Assembly (NCBI GenBank): GCA_021234155.1
Contig: JAJEKV010000010.1
Location: 10,836,511 to 10,900,510, forward strand
Length of the DNA: 64,000 nt
Source of the DNA: Isoetes taiwanensis
Taxonomy: Eukaryota > Streptophyta > Lycopodiopsida > Isoetales > Isoetaceae
Direction of reading: 5' to 3'
Positions 35,030-47,072 of this stretch are shown piece after piece. The notes beneath the pieces were generated by a model. The model did not search any database and had not been told where the DNA came from. It was given only the letters and a program-made list of their open reading frames with translations. The first letter of the stretch is position 1. Each line of letters begins with the position of its first letter. The position numbers and the translations under genes were made by a program.

Positions 35030-35430
35030 TGATTATTAAATCTATACTAGAGGAATTTGTACTTTGAAATGCTTTAATATGAATAAAAAACTGAAATTGC
35101 AGTGGGCATGCAATTGTACCTTAATAGTGAGCCTCTACTTCCCTATTGATGTCAATTAATAAAATGTAGAAAAATGATTGTACATAAAAGCCTACATGTG
35201 CCATAAATTTGGATTTAAATGTTAGTTTCTTACAACTCCAAACTTCTTCCAGACAGGCAATGTGAACTCATGCTACTTCTTATTGTCAGATTGAGACGTT
35301 TATTTCTTTGACGAATTTTCAAGTTTCATAGGCAAAATAATATTCACAAGATTGCATGGAATCCTTATTGAATCTAAAAAATATTGCCCATCATTCCTAT
35401 CAAGACTCATGGATATTTTCCCAACATTCT
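35030..35430 (+). mobile_element. Helitron H1, copy b (continuation right of E)
   Basis: Matches 37388-37790 closely, which follows directly on the H1 body in copy c. This is the second half of the H1 copy that E interrupts. Similarity stops at the word cccaacattc in both. Confidence 0.75.
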
Positions 35431-35695
35431 TTTTAGAAATAGAAAATTATGTCGTGTAGTGGTGATTGGCAGTCATAACTTAGGATAAGTCAAATGTGCC
35501 AAAAAAATTAATGGTAACAATTTATATTGTGGAGATGTAAAAACGATGTGAGCCATATTTGAGAATAACAACCATGTGGTTGTGGGGGTTGTATAAATAC
35601 CATCCTCAATTCTACTATCTTCATTTTTTGTGATTTTGCAGTGTCTAAAGCTTTTGTTTTTGTTGTGTTTTGGCCTGTCAACATTCCCGAGCATC
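35431..35695. other. No recognised gene
   Basis: AT-rich linker between the end of H1 copy b similarity and the truncated start of copy c. Confidence 0.3.
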
Positions 35696-37790
35696 GCTGA
35701 GATTTGATCATTTCATTTAATGGTTGAGATTTGATGTAGTTCAGCGGCTATCTCGATTAGGTTCGACGCATAGGGAGTTCGTCGTGAGAAAGTAGAAGCC
35801 ACGGTCCGATTACGCACGATTTTTTCTACCTTCTCTTTGCGAATCGCAATTTAGGGCTATTGGAGCAGAGGTTGTCGGATTCCTGGCCATGGCAGGGGCC
35901 ATGGCAATTTTTGGTGTTTGTTTGCTCATCTATTCTCTGTGTGCTCCAATGCTAGAGAGCTTTCAAATTCTTTTTGCTATATAGCTTTTTAGCACGGCCA
36001 TGGCTGCATGAATAGAGCTCAGTTTTGAGTAGGCTTCTTGTGAAATTTGCCTATATTCTTATGGCTTCCTGCGAAATCTCTCTGTTCTTATGGGAATCTA
36101 GGCCACTATGGCGGTTATATCATGGTGCCAGTTTTGGGGGGAAGACAAAGCTGGGACGGAGCTGACCAACGCTTCGGATCAATCGTTCTTTGCATCTCTG
36201 GTAATTTCACATTCTGCACATACTTGAAGCAAATCTTTATCTTCCATGTTTTTACATTGAATTGGCGGACCCTAGCACTTTTCTTTCTACTTGCACCTAT
36301 CGATCATTCTATAACCATTTATACATGAATTTTATTATTTCTTTTTCTGCGGGGAGACTCTGTGAAAGGCGACTTCTTCTAAATTCACACCATGGCATCT
36401 AATGCTTTAAGCGAAGGCCCTATAAAACCGATTTGGGATTTAAGCGAAATTACCCGTGGAAGGAAGCTTTGGCAATAAATCTGACTTACTTTCGGGAAGT
36501 GTAGAGCCTTTCCTTGATGATTTCCACTTGTGATATTGCCTCCCGATGATTTTCACCGGAAGCAACTATTCTTTAAACTTATGTCCTGGAGTTTGTCTTT
36601 TTCATTGCAGTGTCCGCTTTCCCTTTACGATCAAACTTTGTATTTTGTAATGCTGGCAATGTAATACTAAGACTACAAGTTTGCAACATTTCTTCATGGA
36701 AGACTTCCAAATTACGCAGCGTCAAAGTAACTATGACATTAACTATATATCTTTATATTCTCTCATATGCGCACACATCTTCACCGTGAAATCTTCTGTT
36801 CTTGTGGGAATCGAGGCCACTATGGCCGCTTATCTCATGGTACCGATTCGGGGGGAAGAAAAATTTGGATAGAGCCGACCAACACTCAGGATCAATATCT
36901 GTGCATCTCGGTAATCTCATATTACGCACAAAATTGATGCAAATCTTCATTTTCCATGTTTTTGTATTGAATTGGCGGACCTAGCACTTTCTTTTCTACT
37001 TGCAAATGATGAAAGTTACCTATCGATCATTCTTTTCATTACTTCTTTTTGCGGGGAGACTCCTTTGAAGGCGGCTTCTTTTAAATCCACACCGTGGCAT
37101 CTAACGCTTCCAAATTCTACCAAAGACATTTCTTCATGGAAGGCCTCCAAATTACAATCACGTCCAATCAAGTATGACATTAACTATATATCTTTACATT
37201 CTCTCATGTCTGCACACATCTTCCTTTTGAAACAGAGCCTCCATTTGTTAGATTGAAAGTTAAAGGAAAGGAAAGGGCAATCTTTGGCTATGGGGCCGCC
37301 ATTTTTTATACCGACTTCCAAATGACACCACGAGACATTTTCTGCTACACCACAAGAATAGACTCTATGGTACTGTAATAATAGTGATGATTATTAAATC
37401 TATACTAGAGGAATTTGTACTTTGAAATGCTTTAATATGAATAAAAAAAATGAAATTGCCTTTGGGCATGCAATTGTACCTTAATAGTGAGCCTCTACTT
37501 CCCTATTGATGTCAATTAATAAAATGTAGAAAAATGATTGTACATAAAAGCCTACATGTGCCATAAATTTGGATTTAAATGTTAGTTTCTTACAACTCCA
37601 AACTTCTTCCGACGGGGCAATGTGAACTCATGCTACTTCTTATTGTCGATTGAGACGTTTATTTCTTTGACCAATTTTCAAGTTTCATAGGCAAAATAAT
37701 ATTCACAAGATTGCATGGAATCCTTATTGAATCTAAAAATATTGCCCATCATTCCTATCAAGACTCATGGATATTTTCCCAACATTCTAT
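35696..37790 (+). mobile_element. Helitron H1, copy c (5' terminus missing)
   Basis: Begins inside the subterminal region at GCTGAGATTTGATCATTTC and lacks the TCCTATATTATAAAG terminus. Holds both captured gene segments (36090-36200 and 36800-36915). The undisturbed junction at 37387/37388 is the empty site for E. Confidence 0.75.
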
Positions 37791-38282
37791 ATCGGTGGCC
37801 GATGCAGTTACGTATCGAGAAAAACTTCATTTGTGACCTTTTGTTGTTGGCACTTCACATTTGATCTTCGGTGGCAATCTTTTGTAATGATAAACTTTGA
37901 TGATAAGAAAGTCACCACAATGCAATGTAAGGCACCACAATGCCTGTAAGGCACCACATCCGGCCGGGCATCCACCACCCCATATGTGGCGGATAGCGTG
38001 GTGCAATATTTAGCGGCGAATGGCACCATATATGGCGGACAATCCACCATTCACAAGTATCACCATATCTAACATCACATATGACACTAAGTATAGAAAC
38101 ATATGGAAGCCAATTCACTATTCGGATAAGGTATATGTGACACTACATATGCTACAAACTACATTATTAACATATAATTGGCACCATATGACTGCGTCAC
38201 GTAACACATTTGAGCGAGGCGGGTTCAAAAGCGGCGAAAAGTTCATATTCCTATAGAGAACACGCCATTAAAGACATTGAGC
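37791..38282. other. H1-associated tail and degenerate CACCA-type repeats
   Basis: 37791-37915 matches 3655-3785. 37915-38180 is built of words such as aaggcaccacaatg and caccatat. No gene recognised. Confidence 0.35.
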
Positions 38283-38457
38283 GAGATCTTTGACCAAAGT
38301 TCTCATTCGGATAATTTTTTTCCATGCGGATGGTACTTCTTTGTTTGACGAAATGGCTGGCCATTGCGATTTGAATGCTATTGACGATGGCGTGGCATTC
38401 GAACTACAAAACTTTTAACACTACTGTTATAAAACGCATTGTACCTGCCACCAAAGA

Positions 38458-38513
38458 GATGGAGATAGCCTAGACTTCCTAAGGCGATGGAGATAGCCTA
38501 GACTTCCTAAGGC
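38458..38513 (+). repeat. 28-bp direct repeat, two copies, upstream of PLAT copy 7
   Basis: Same doublet as at 6033-6088. Confidence 0.85.
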
Positions 38514-38628
38514 CTTGTACCAAAGGAGATGGCATCCAAATCAAACTTATCAATCCAAATCAAACTCATCTCCGCTTTTACGTGGTTGTCACGCTAGCCA
38601 AGTCCGTCCCAACGTCTGCCTTCCTTAG

Positions 38629-38635
38629 TATAAAG
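38629..38635 (+). promoter_or_regulatory. TATA box of PLAT gene copy 7
   Basis: TATAAAG lies 248 bp upstream of the ATG at 38883. Confidence 0.45.
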
Positions 38636-38882
38636 CATGAGAAATTCATCCCTATATCTACAGACAAGTATGGCTCGACTACAAAGCTATGGCATCCTTG
38701 TGCTCTTGCTTATGACCACCAAAGTTGCATTTGTAAGAAATTGCATCTTTTAGAATTTGTGATTTCTTATCAAGAAAGTGCATGGTGAAATCATTTTCAA
38801 AGGGTTGCATATTAAGAAGTGGTGCTTAGATTTTGTATCTTGTAGATCGTTTTCAAAGTGTTGCATAGAGAAACGCTTTGGA

Positions 38883-39328
38883 ATGCAAATGCATGTAGGC
38901 CTATTGCTAATGATGGGGCTTGTGTTGTTTAGGCCATTTCCTCTTTTTAGGTGTCTAAGGTATTTGCTATTGCGGGTTGCACTTATACAATGTTGTCGGC
39001 CCGATTATTGTCGAAGGTGCTTTGTACCAAAGCCAACGTAGGTGTACAATTTTATAATGTTTGTTGGTGAATGCGACTTTCAACCTAGAAAATGCTCATC
39101 GTTTTAGGAAGTGCATCAAAGATACCTTCACTAGGCAAGGTGAATGCATTGACGAAATTTGTCACATGCGTAGTATGGCATGATAATACCAAATACCATC
39201 CCGCGTGGTATTTGAACTTTATAGATGTTTCAAAGGATGGAGATGCTGCCAAGCGATTTATTGTCAATCGATGGTTGGCCCTTGGTAGATCCCCTTATTC
39301 TACTACTGCCGAAGTTAATATGTGCTAG
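38883..39328 (+). pseudogene. PLAT/LH2-domain stress-protein gene, copy 7 (3' flank split by D)
   Basis: Promoter, signal peptide and PLAT domain are all present, with several shifts. In this copy gcaggg reads gcggg, which by chance brings the signal peptide into frame with GCTYT. The end reads WYLNFIDVSKDGDAAKRFIV then NRWLALGRSPYST and a stop at 39328. It is closest to copy 2: both read IVNRWLALGRSPYST. Helitron D begins 99 bp after the stop. Confidence 0.7.
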
Positions 39329-40720
39329 ACATCGCATGCCATAAGGTATTAGGCATATAAAGACATATCATATGCTTAATTGACAAATAAATGCAAACTT
39401 GTGCTTTGTTGCTTGTTATTTAGAACACTAGTAATGGTGCCCAGCGTTTCTTTGGTATATAAGTTAAGAGCCTTGTAAATGTTTTGTCCAAGAAAGAAAA
39501 AGCGTCAGTAATAATGTAACTCTTTTAACTTTACATTATAACAAAAACTTTTCGAAGATTTAAAAATGTTTATAAGACATCTAGCTCTTTCATGTTAGGT
39601 AGTGTTGCATCGGTATCTCTGAGAGTTTTGAGTAGAACAGGATGGTGCTTGTTCATAGCAATTGCCACATGCTAAGAGTAGCACATATCATACCAGAATG
39701 GCTTTCCTTCTCACTGGGTAGTGGGATTGAAGAGATGCTTAAAATATTGTCCCTAGACTGGGCCCATCAGAATCTAAAATCACTACAATACAAACTGCTA
39801 ATAAATCATCTTAATATATTAACCTCTTACATTGTAGTTGCTCTTCCTAAGGAATTCCTTTTATTTTTTGATGTAGGCCGGAAAGGAATAGGAATTTGCC
39901 ATAATGTTTGGGTGAAGGCCATTGGATGGCAAATACCAGATTCCACCTATGTCTATAAATATTAATGACCAAATATTTAAAGCCACCCAAAATACCTCTT
40001 AAATTTCTTGCACACTTATGCTCCCTTGTAAACTTTATGCACCTGTGCATAATAGGACGTTAATTTTTAGTTATGTTTTTTATTCTAAGATATCCATGTC
40101 CATGACTACCTTCTTTAAACAAATCATAAGGGTAATGTTATTGGCAAAATCTTGTTGGTAAATCTCTAAAAACTATGTCAAATTTAGCTAAGTGAAATTG
40201 GCGTGCATTGCGCTTTATTGCCAAACAAAATATAAATTTGGTAGTTTATATGCCTTTGTGATAGAATTCAATTTTCCAAATGTATATCACCTTATATATA
40301 AGTAGTTTGTCATCATAAGGAAATTGTTATGTGGCACAATTAGTGAGTCCCTAATAAAAAGTTGTAAGACCAGATTAGTCTGACTTTGTAAATTTAGTCT
40401 GACTTTGTGATAGATTCGCTTACGCCAAATGTGTCACACCTTATTGCATGTAAGTAGTTTAGTTTGTCCTCGTCATAAACAAATAAAAACACAAATCTCC
40501 GTAGGCCCAAGACACATATAATAAGCTTCCTTTAGAACCTACAGAAACATAGATCAAACATAGAGGTAAGATGAATTTGTCATCCTAGAAACTAAGATTA
40601 CATAACCTCCCTCACATCTACATGCGTTTGGAGATTTAGTGGATGAAGAATAACGTCCAAATATCCATACGTTGCCCACAATAACCCACAATAACGCCAT
40701 AGCAAAGTAGCAATCTAAAG

Positions 40721-41837
40721 CAATTTTAAACTTTTTCAATGCATCTGAAATGATAATATAAAATAATGGTAGTGTAGCTAGACATCCAACTACATATCCA
40801 CCAACCCGCACAATCAAGGGTGCATGAGGCTTTTTATCTCGAGATAGAGATAACACAATAATAGATGCAAAATTTGGCTTACAGTAATTGTAAATTCTAT
40901 GGAGATTCATAGCCCAAACAAGCACGATTTAATTAATTAGAGAATTTCGGAATTCTCGTTTAGCATGAAATAGGTTCTTGATTGTCTATAAAACACCGTG
41001 AATGGTTGCAGCAGAGTAAAAGTTGACGTTTTTTCCGCTGTTTATTGGTCACAACCAGCGATGTATCCGACTTTGACATATATAAGGCTATCCCAAGCTC
41101 CTTTGTGAGTAAGAGCGGTCCACAAGAAAGAGTGAAAATACTCAGCAGGATCGCCACAGCGAATATTTGAAGCTGCCTAGCTGACCTATGGATGTAATAT
41201 CACAAGTCCCTTAAGCTCTACACATGTATAAAAAGGAATGAAATTGATAATGAGGATCGCGGCGGCGGACATTTTGAGCTGTTAAGGTACCCACATTCTG
41301 CCAATAATTATAAGAAAGTGCTAGCAAACTTCGTGTCAAGGAAAGTTTAGACAAGAAACAAAACTTAAATAGTAAGAAAACTCAAAGATATGGAGACTTC
41401 AAAGCATTGTAATTTATATTCCTCAAACATTTCAATGTACATTACTTTGCCATAGGGGCAGAAATTAGTCCATCCGGGCTTCCGATCTTGACTTCGGTAC
41501 AACACCTATCTCGTGACTATCCTATCTATATGTTCCTGGCCCCTTTGTAGAAGATCTGCTGTGTCCATCTCGGTGTAGCCTATTACATCCGGGATTTCTC
41601 TGGTGACATGGCTCGTGCAAGGACTTGGACATGTGGATCCCGTCCCTTCGGTCAAGTATCGATGTCGCGCCCTTCGACAGATCGCCACTCACTTTCGGCA
41701 GCGAGCGATATCGGGTGCATGGAAGAGTTTGGTTTTTTTCTTTGCTGGAACCTCATGCTCTTGTGTACCTGATGGCTCACCCTCTTGAGCCACAGGGTCG
41801 ACGACCATGCCTACGTATTCGAAACTCGACCCGCCTG
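40721..41837. other. Interior of D; no recognised gene
   Basis: Unique sequence. The words actcagcaggatcgcca (41141) and gaggatcgcggcggcgg (41253) are isolated relatives of the palindromic array at 45097. Open frames on both strands at 41500-41870 show no known domain. Confidence 0.35.
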
Positions 41838-44590
41838 TCAAGAAAGGCATGTAGGCATCAAATTTTTGTTTAAAGCCCCCAATTTTGAAACACGGGCTCT
41901 AGCGCAATAATACCTTTTCAAAAGAGCCTCCCGTAAGTCTTTTTTCGTTTCCTGCATTCTTTCCTCATAGCTTTTCTCATCCATTTGATCCAAGATTGTA
42001 TCAATGTTAGATATATCTGTTCTCTGGGTAATGTTCAAATTGATCGTTAGGATCATTCACAGGCTCTGCCTTATCCTCTTCAAATGTCTCCCCAGCGCCC
42101 TGTCTGACCAGTTTTTCGAGCTTATCCAGGAAAGCCCTCAGAAATCGGCATACTTTACCCTGGCTTTCGAAAGCAATACTTTTCTTTCCCTGCATTAAGG
42201 CGACACGGGAAGCAGTACCTGCTGAGAAGAAATCAAGAACACAACCATCCTTGGGCACAAGCTTGTCAACTAGGTAGTAAGCATATGATGTCTTCAACTG
42301 GCACTTGAGCACGTGGTCACCTTCCATTCCGACAAACTTGTACCTGGGTTTACCCGTGAAATAAGTCTGCCATTTTTTCTTCATTTTCTCATCAGTATCT
42401 TCGTCACCACTGGCGGGCATTGGTGGCAAGGCGTGTTCTTTGGTGCGGTGCTCACCGTGTCAAACGGCTCCAGCTCGGCATTATCGCGTTGACCACGAGT
42501 CGCCGCGTTAATGCACATATGGGTGATGTAATACTGATATTCCTTCACCCTTTTCTTGTTCACCCATCCTGGCTCGTCATATGTGCCTACAGAGATATGG
42601 GACCCGCCTTGAATCTGTTTCTGGCTGTACAAGCAATCCGCAAGTTCACCCGACCGCATCGAATCACAAGGTGATAAATGTTAGCGATTGTCATCTTTGG
42701 ATATTCGTGTGAAGAGTTCCATGTATTTTTGCACGCCCATAATGCGCACAATCCTCTAATGTCTATGAACACCATAGTTGCGTTCTCGACATCTTGGAGT
42801 GGAGGTAGGAATCCCTTCCTTTGTTACAAACATGTACAACATTTTTTCTTCTCCTTGATCTTGATAGCCTCTTCGGGTTTCAAAATCGATCTAATGGGTT
42901 CTAGAAATGCAACGGGCAAATTACCCACAACATGTTCCTTATTATAATTGGCTTTCCGCATTACTCTGTATCCGAATCGGATATATCCGAGAATCCATTC
43001 CGTGAAAGCGGAAATTCAAAACCAACTCTTCCCAAAAAGTGTATTCCTTTCGGAGAGCGGCGTGGGCGCGTATGACAAAATCTCTTTCCGCATGAAGCTC
43101 GGGCTTCTAATATCAATGGCGCTGGCGGCAATTAAACCTGCCATGATATCCGCTTTGCACCTTTAATGTATGTCTTTCCTTCCAAAATCTCATCGAGAAG
43201 CCGAAACCTCTCATTAGACATGCCTCGAAGGTATCTTAACCAGGTTTTGTTGAAGAAGTCCTTCGAGGGCTTATCGGGAAAATCTCCATGCTCGTCCGCG
43301 AGATCTTTTGTTGACCCATCTCGTTGGCCACTTCCATTAACTTTCTGAACACCCGCTCCTCCATAAAAATAAATTGCTTCTGCCCCTTTAGCTCCTTCAC
43401 CTTCAACGTTGTGGTAGCTATCTCTCGTGGGAAGTCCTACAAAACAAATGGTCGGAAATCGCGGTCAGCGTGTCTTTGAGCTAAGATAATAAAAATACCT
43501 TCCATCTTTGAGGTGGTGGCGGTACCAATGGGACCTTGAGGAGGACAACCATACACTTTATGTTGATGCGTGGTGTTGAAGCTTCTCTAACAATGGCTCT
43601 CTATATCACGGTGTTAGCGATGACTTCATTGCAATGAATGCTCAACTCAATATATTCTCTATCATCAAGTTTCCATTGAGCACTCTTGTTCTTCTCCTCG
43701 CGTAGGCTTTAGCAAACTCCATCTGCTTTGTTCCGTTCTCCAACAAGACAAAGATAGCGCTTGAGTCGCACATATCTTTATGGTTACCGATATTATCCAA
43801 AATTTCTTGCCCTTCAAGTCAGCCTCTGTACTCCATGTGATCTTTTTCCTGAAATAATGTGCACTTGTAAGTTAGGCAGCCACAAACCAGAAATCATGAA
43901 CAATAACAATCACCTGGTAATGGGGTCGAAGGGGACAACATCGGCGGTGTGAGCACCTCCGTAGGATACGCCTTTGAAACTCTTCACGAGTCCGGACGTG
44001 GTCGCTTGAACGCATTCGATGCGTGAGGTTAGCAGGAGCTGGTTCGCAATCGAATATTGAAACCTTCATAAACCGCCACACCAAGCGGGTAGAACCGTTT
44101 GAATTGTTCAAGCTTCTGTGCAGTTTGTTCTGCCAATTTGCGTTCTTCTTCAGCGTCGATTGAATTTGAGGTCCGTCGGCAGTTCAGAAGCAATAGGAAA
44201 TGCTAGCCTCTTGGACGATGCAAAGACCGAGACGGAATGGGGGTGTTGGAAGAAGAAGGTTCTCAAGCTATCCAAGTATTGAGTTTGCGGAGGTTGATTC
44301 TGAACTTTGGGATGGTAGAATCTTTAGACACAATGGGGGAGCACAAATAGCCGAGGTTGAGCAGGGATCTATAATAGCGAGATGGTTGGGCAAGGGAAGC
44401 GGGCTCCACGGAGAGGGCTCTCGGGTTCGGTGGGCGCCTCGCTATAGATCTGAGCTTCACATGTTTTTTTTCTTCGCTGAGCCCTTAACGGTTCGTGTCC
44501 ATTACGTGAAGGCATCTTCTCATCTCGTTTAGCTTTCGGTGCAATGCTAGGTGGTTTCTTATCTGCTTTTGCAAACCTTTTACGCATGTC
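41838..44590 (-). pseudogene. Broken multi-exon gene with DNA-methyltransferase-like C-terminus
   Basis: Minus-strand coding-like segments, read from high to low coordinate: GNHKDMCDSSAIFVLLENGT (about 43790-43730), a lysine-rich piece ending KEKKKCCTC (about 42840), ENATMVFIDIRGLCALWACK (42790-42700), VGTYDEPGWVNKKRVKEYQY (42600-42530), then the domain at 42007-42429 and a tail rich in E/K. The order, with motif I near the C-terminus, resembles beta-type N4/N6 amino-methyltransferases. A clear DPPY/SPPW catalytic motif was not found; VFIDIRG may be its decayed form. It runs in the same direction as D. Function is uncertain. Confidence 0.4.
42007..42429 (-). CDS. N6/N4-type DNA methyltransferase-like C-terminal domain fragment
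   Basis: A 140-codon frame. Residues about 50-90 read SYAYYLVDKLVPKDGCVLDF, then FSAGTASRVALMQGKKSIAF and ES. In N6/N4 methylases of the PF01555 type, motif I (VLDxFxGxGTT...A..GR..I..E) sits at the C-terminus after a helix 'LxxxxI'. Here the hydrophobic strand, acidic D, small-residue loop GTA and the acidic residue ending the next strand (FES) all fit, though the second glycine is A. The rest is charged linker. No start codon is implied; the MPP start follows an upstream break. Confidence 0.45.
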   Translation of the reverse strand: MPPMPASGDEDTDEKMKKKWQTYFTGKPRYKFVGMEGDHVLKCQLKTSYAYYLVDKLVPKDGCVLDFFSAGTASRVALMQGKKSIAFESQGKVCRFLRAFLDKLEKLVRQGAGETFEEDKAEPVNDPNDQFEHYPENRYI

Positions 44591-45096
44591 GAAGCCGACA
44601 ATATATCCCTATTGCCCGTTATTCCGGACAAAGACCGAGATTCATAGGGATCAAGTAGTATTACCACCGTATCCTTTTCGCCGGCTCAACATTCTTTCCA
44701 GCTTGCCGCTTGTTTAACTTGCTTAGTTGTCATGGCGAGGGATCATAGTTTGTCCATTTAAGGACATACTCAATGAACTGCAAATTACGTTGTGTCCTCT
44801 AATTGCATATAATAGCGTCTTGGACATTGTTTTTGTTCCTTCCCACATAGCGATTGCAATTCCTATCTGCTTATGTCATCGGCTTTCTTGCCAATCCGAG
44901 GAACAAGCAGAGGTCTTTACTACGCCGCTTTTAGTGCGTGGAATTGCTCATGCAATTTCAATGCACCACTTTCTTTCATTTGAAGGTGTGATGATCTTAT
45001 TGGGCTCAACGTCTGGGCCGCGATACAACTCCAGAGCTGCAAGTAAGAGGTGGGTCAGTATTCCCTAATGGACAAGTTCTTCCGTAAAATCAACAG
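44591..45096. other. No recognised gene
   Basis: Interior of D. Open frames on both strands; none matches a known family. Confidence 0.3.
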
Positions 45097-45320
45097 GATC
45101 GCGGTTGCGATCTTCAAGAGAGCTTACGACGATCGCGGCCGCGATCCTCATGAGTGATTCGAGGAAGATCGCTGGTCGCGAGGTCGTGGAGTCTCTTGAA
45201 GATCGCGACGGCGATGTTGTTGACCACTCAACACGATCGCGGCCGCGATGCTACCGAGCACTCAGCAGGATCGCAGACGCGATCCGGCCAACCACTCAGC
45301 AGGATCGCGGCCGCGATCCT
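45097..45320. repeat. Array of 16-bp palindromes with 34-nt period
   Basis: GATCGCG-NN-GCGATC palindromes start at 45097, 45131, 45167, 45201, 45235, 45269 and 45303, so spacing is 34, 36, 34, 34, 34, 34. Those at 45131 and 45303 are perfect (GATCGCGGCCGCGATC); the others carry one to four changes, mostly in the centre. Spacers of about 18 nt are partly alike (ACCACTCAGCAG, GTTGACCACTCAACAC). A further isolated copy lies near 45389. Confidence 0.85.
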
Positions 45321-46411
45321 GTTGAGTTCCAGACCTTCTCATGACTACATAACGAAAAGGTGAAGAGTCTAATTAAACATATCGAAAGAAATCGCGCCCG
45401 CGATCTTGTTGAGCTGAGGGGGTTGGAACTAACCTTCTCTGAGATGGGCTTTTGGTGCCATGGATCGCCGGCGCGGGAAGCTTTCGAAAAACGGGTTGAT
45501 TTCGACCGCGGTGGAAGGCGCTCGGAGGAGGCGAAGGCGCTGGGAATCGCGGAAGGCGCTCGTCGAAATCGCTGGGCGAAATAAAGTTCGAAAGGATCGC
45601 GAGAATAAATACTAGTCGGGGAAGCCGGATTAATTTAATCCGGCACGTGCGGGATCTGACACGCCATAATTGCCTGCCATTATTACGGCCATTATTCATA
45701 AATACCCACCATTAATGCAATTACCAGATTTATGGACGCTTCAACAACTTTATTGTAAACGTGGCTTTTTCCGGACAAGAGGTACTTCTGGTCGTGCACC
45801 TCCATATTCAAAAGGTGTACGTAATAAAGGACCTACGGAACCAAAATTAAGACGCCTCTGGAGCGCGGTTGAAGGCCTGAAAGAGACAACTGATTTCAAA
45901 TTTTAAACCTGAATTTCAAGGCCGATGAAGAGGGGGGATTTCCGGTTTGTAATCCAAAGCGGTGTGTTCGAAGGCGCCGTTCTTCTCGTCTGGCCGTTGG
46001 GTTTTGGAGCCGCTTCGACTGTTTCTTCGGGGCAGTAGTGCTCATCTTGAAGGCGCCGCCTACTTTAAGCTACTTAGGTACAAAATCCTAATGCCTTCTT
46101 GTCTAGCCACTAGAAGTTGTCGAATCTTCGTGAGAGATTTTCGATTTGTTGTTTATGTATAGGTTATAATAGTGCCTTCACAACCATAACAAGATAGGTT
46201 ATCGAGGCCCAATTGAATTGTTTATTTCTCGGACTAATTGATAGTGAGGGCATATCACGGTAACACAATGGTTCTGCTAATGGTTCTGCTCCCACCTGTT
46301 CAATTCACGACAAATCTCCATTTTAATTAACTGACAGACAATTTTCGTTGTGGAAATAACAGCTGCAATTAATATTCACATAGACATTTGATTTGCGAGA
46401 CATTTTTTGCT
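45321..46411. other. GC-richer interior of D; no recognised gene
   Basis: Holds an isolated palindrome near 45389 and open frames on both strands (45360-45584, 45373-45699) driven by GC-rich composition. No domain recognised. Confidence 0.35.
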
Positions 46412-47072
46412 CAGTTCGACCTGTTCGGATGTCTGCCTGAAAGAATCGCGACTGCGTTCATCCGGAGCATAGCAGTTATAAAGCGACGCGAGATTACATC
46501 GAATTAATCGCGATTGCGATCTTGTCGAGGTAAGTCCAGTATATAAGTGGTTTTTAAATGGTTAGTTAGATTTGACAAAGTTTCTAGGTCCAGCAGATCG
46601 CCATCGCGATGTTGACGAGCATTTATTTCTTGCAGTTCGACCTCTTCGGATGTCTGCCTGAAAGAATCGCGACTGCGTTCATCCGGAGCATAGCAGTTAT
46701 ATAGCGACGCGAGATTACATCGAATTAATCGCGATTGCGATCTTGTCGAGGTAAGTCCAATGATATAAGTGGTTTTAAATGGTTAGTTAGATTTGACAAA
46801 GTTTCTAGGTCCAGCCAGATCGCCATCGCGATGTTGACGAAGCATCTATTTCTTTGCGTTCGACCTCTTCGGATGTCGCCGAAAAGAATCGCGACTAGCG
46901 TTCATCCCCGGAGCATAGCGCTTATATAGCGGCGAGATTACATCAATTAATCGCGATTGCGATCTTGTGGAGGTAAGTCCATTAGATAAGTGGTTTTAAA
47001 TGGTTAGTTAGATTAGACAAAGTTTCTAGGTCCAGCAGATGCCATCGCGATGTTGACGGCGATGTTGACTTT
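46412..47072 (+). repeat. 221-bp tandem repeat, three units, each with exon-like splice signals
   Basis: Units begin near 46412, 46633 and 46855. Each has a pyrimidine-rich stretch ending in AG (tttgctcag, tttcttgcag; tttctttgcg in unit 3), a 115-nt segment (46415-46529, 46636-46750), then GAG|GTAAGTCC, a strong donor match. The segment includes two GATCGCG-related half-palindromes (aatcgcgactgcg, aatcgcgattgcgatc). Each unit ends with cagatcgccatcgcgatgttgac. A partial fourth end lies at 47035-47072. 115 nt is not a multiple of three. Confidence 0.8.

Noticed and set aside
42007-42429. Cytosine-5 DNA methyltransferase
   Set aside because: No PCQ or ENV motifs; the visible motif fits an amino-methyltransferase at best.
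45097-45320. CRISPR-like array (regular repeats with spacers)
   Set aside because: Repeats are imperfect palindromes of 16 bp, spacers are short and related to each other, there are no cas genes, and the context is a plant genome.
46636-46750. Coding exon of the transposase
   Set aside because: Splice-like borders but no frame continues into 47066 without assumptions; left as an exon-like module.
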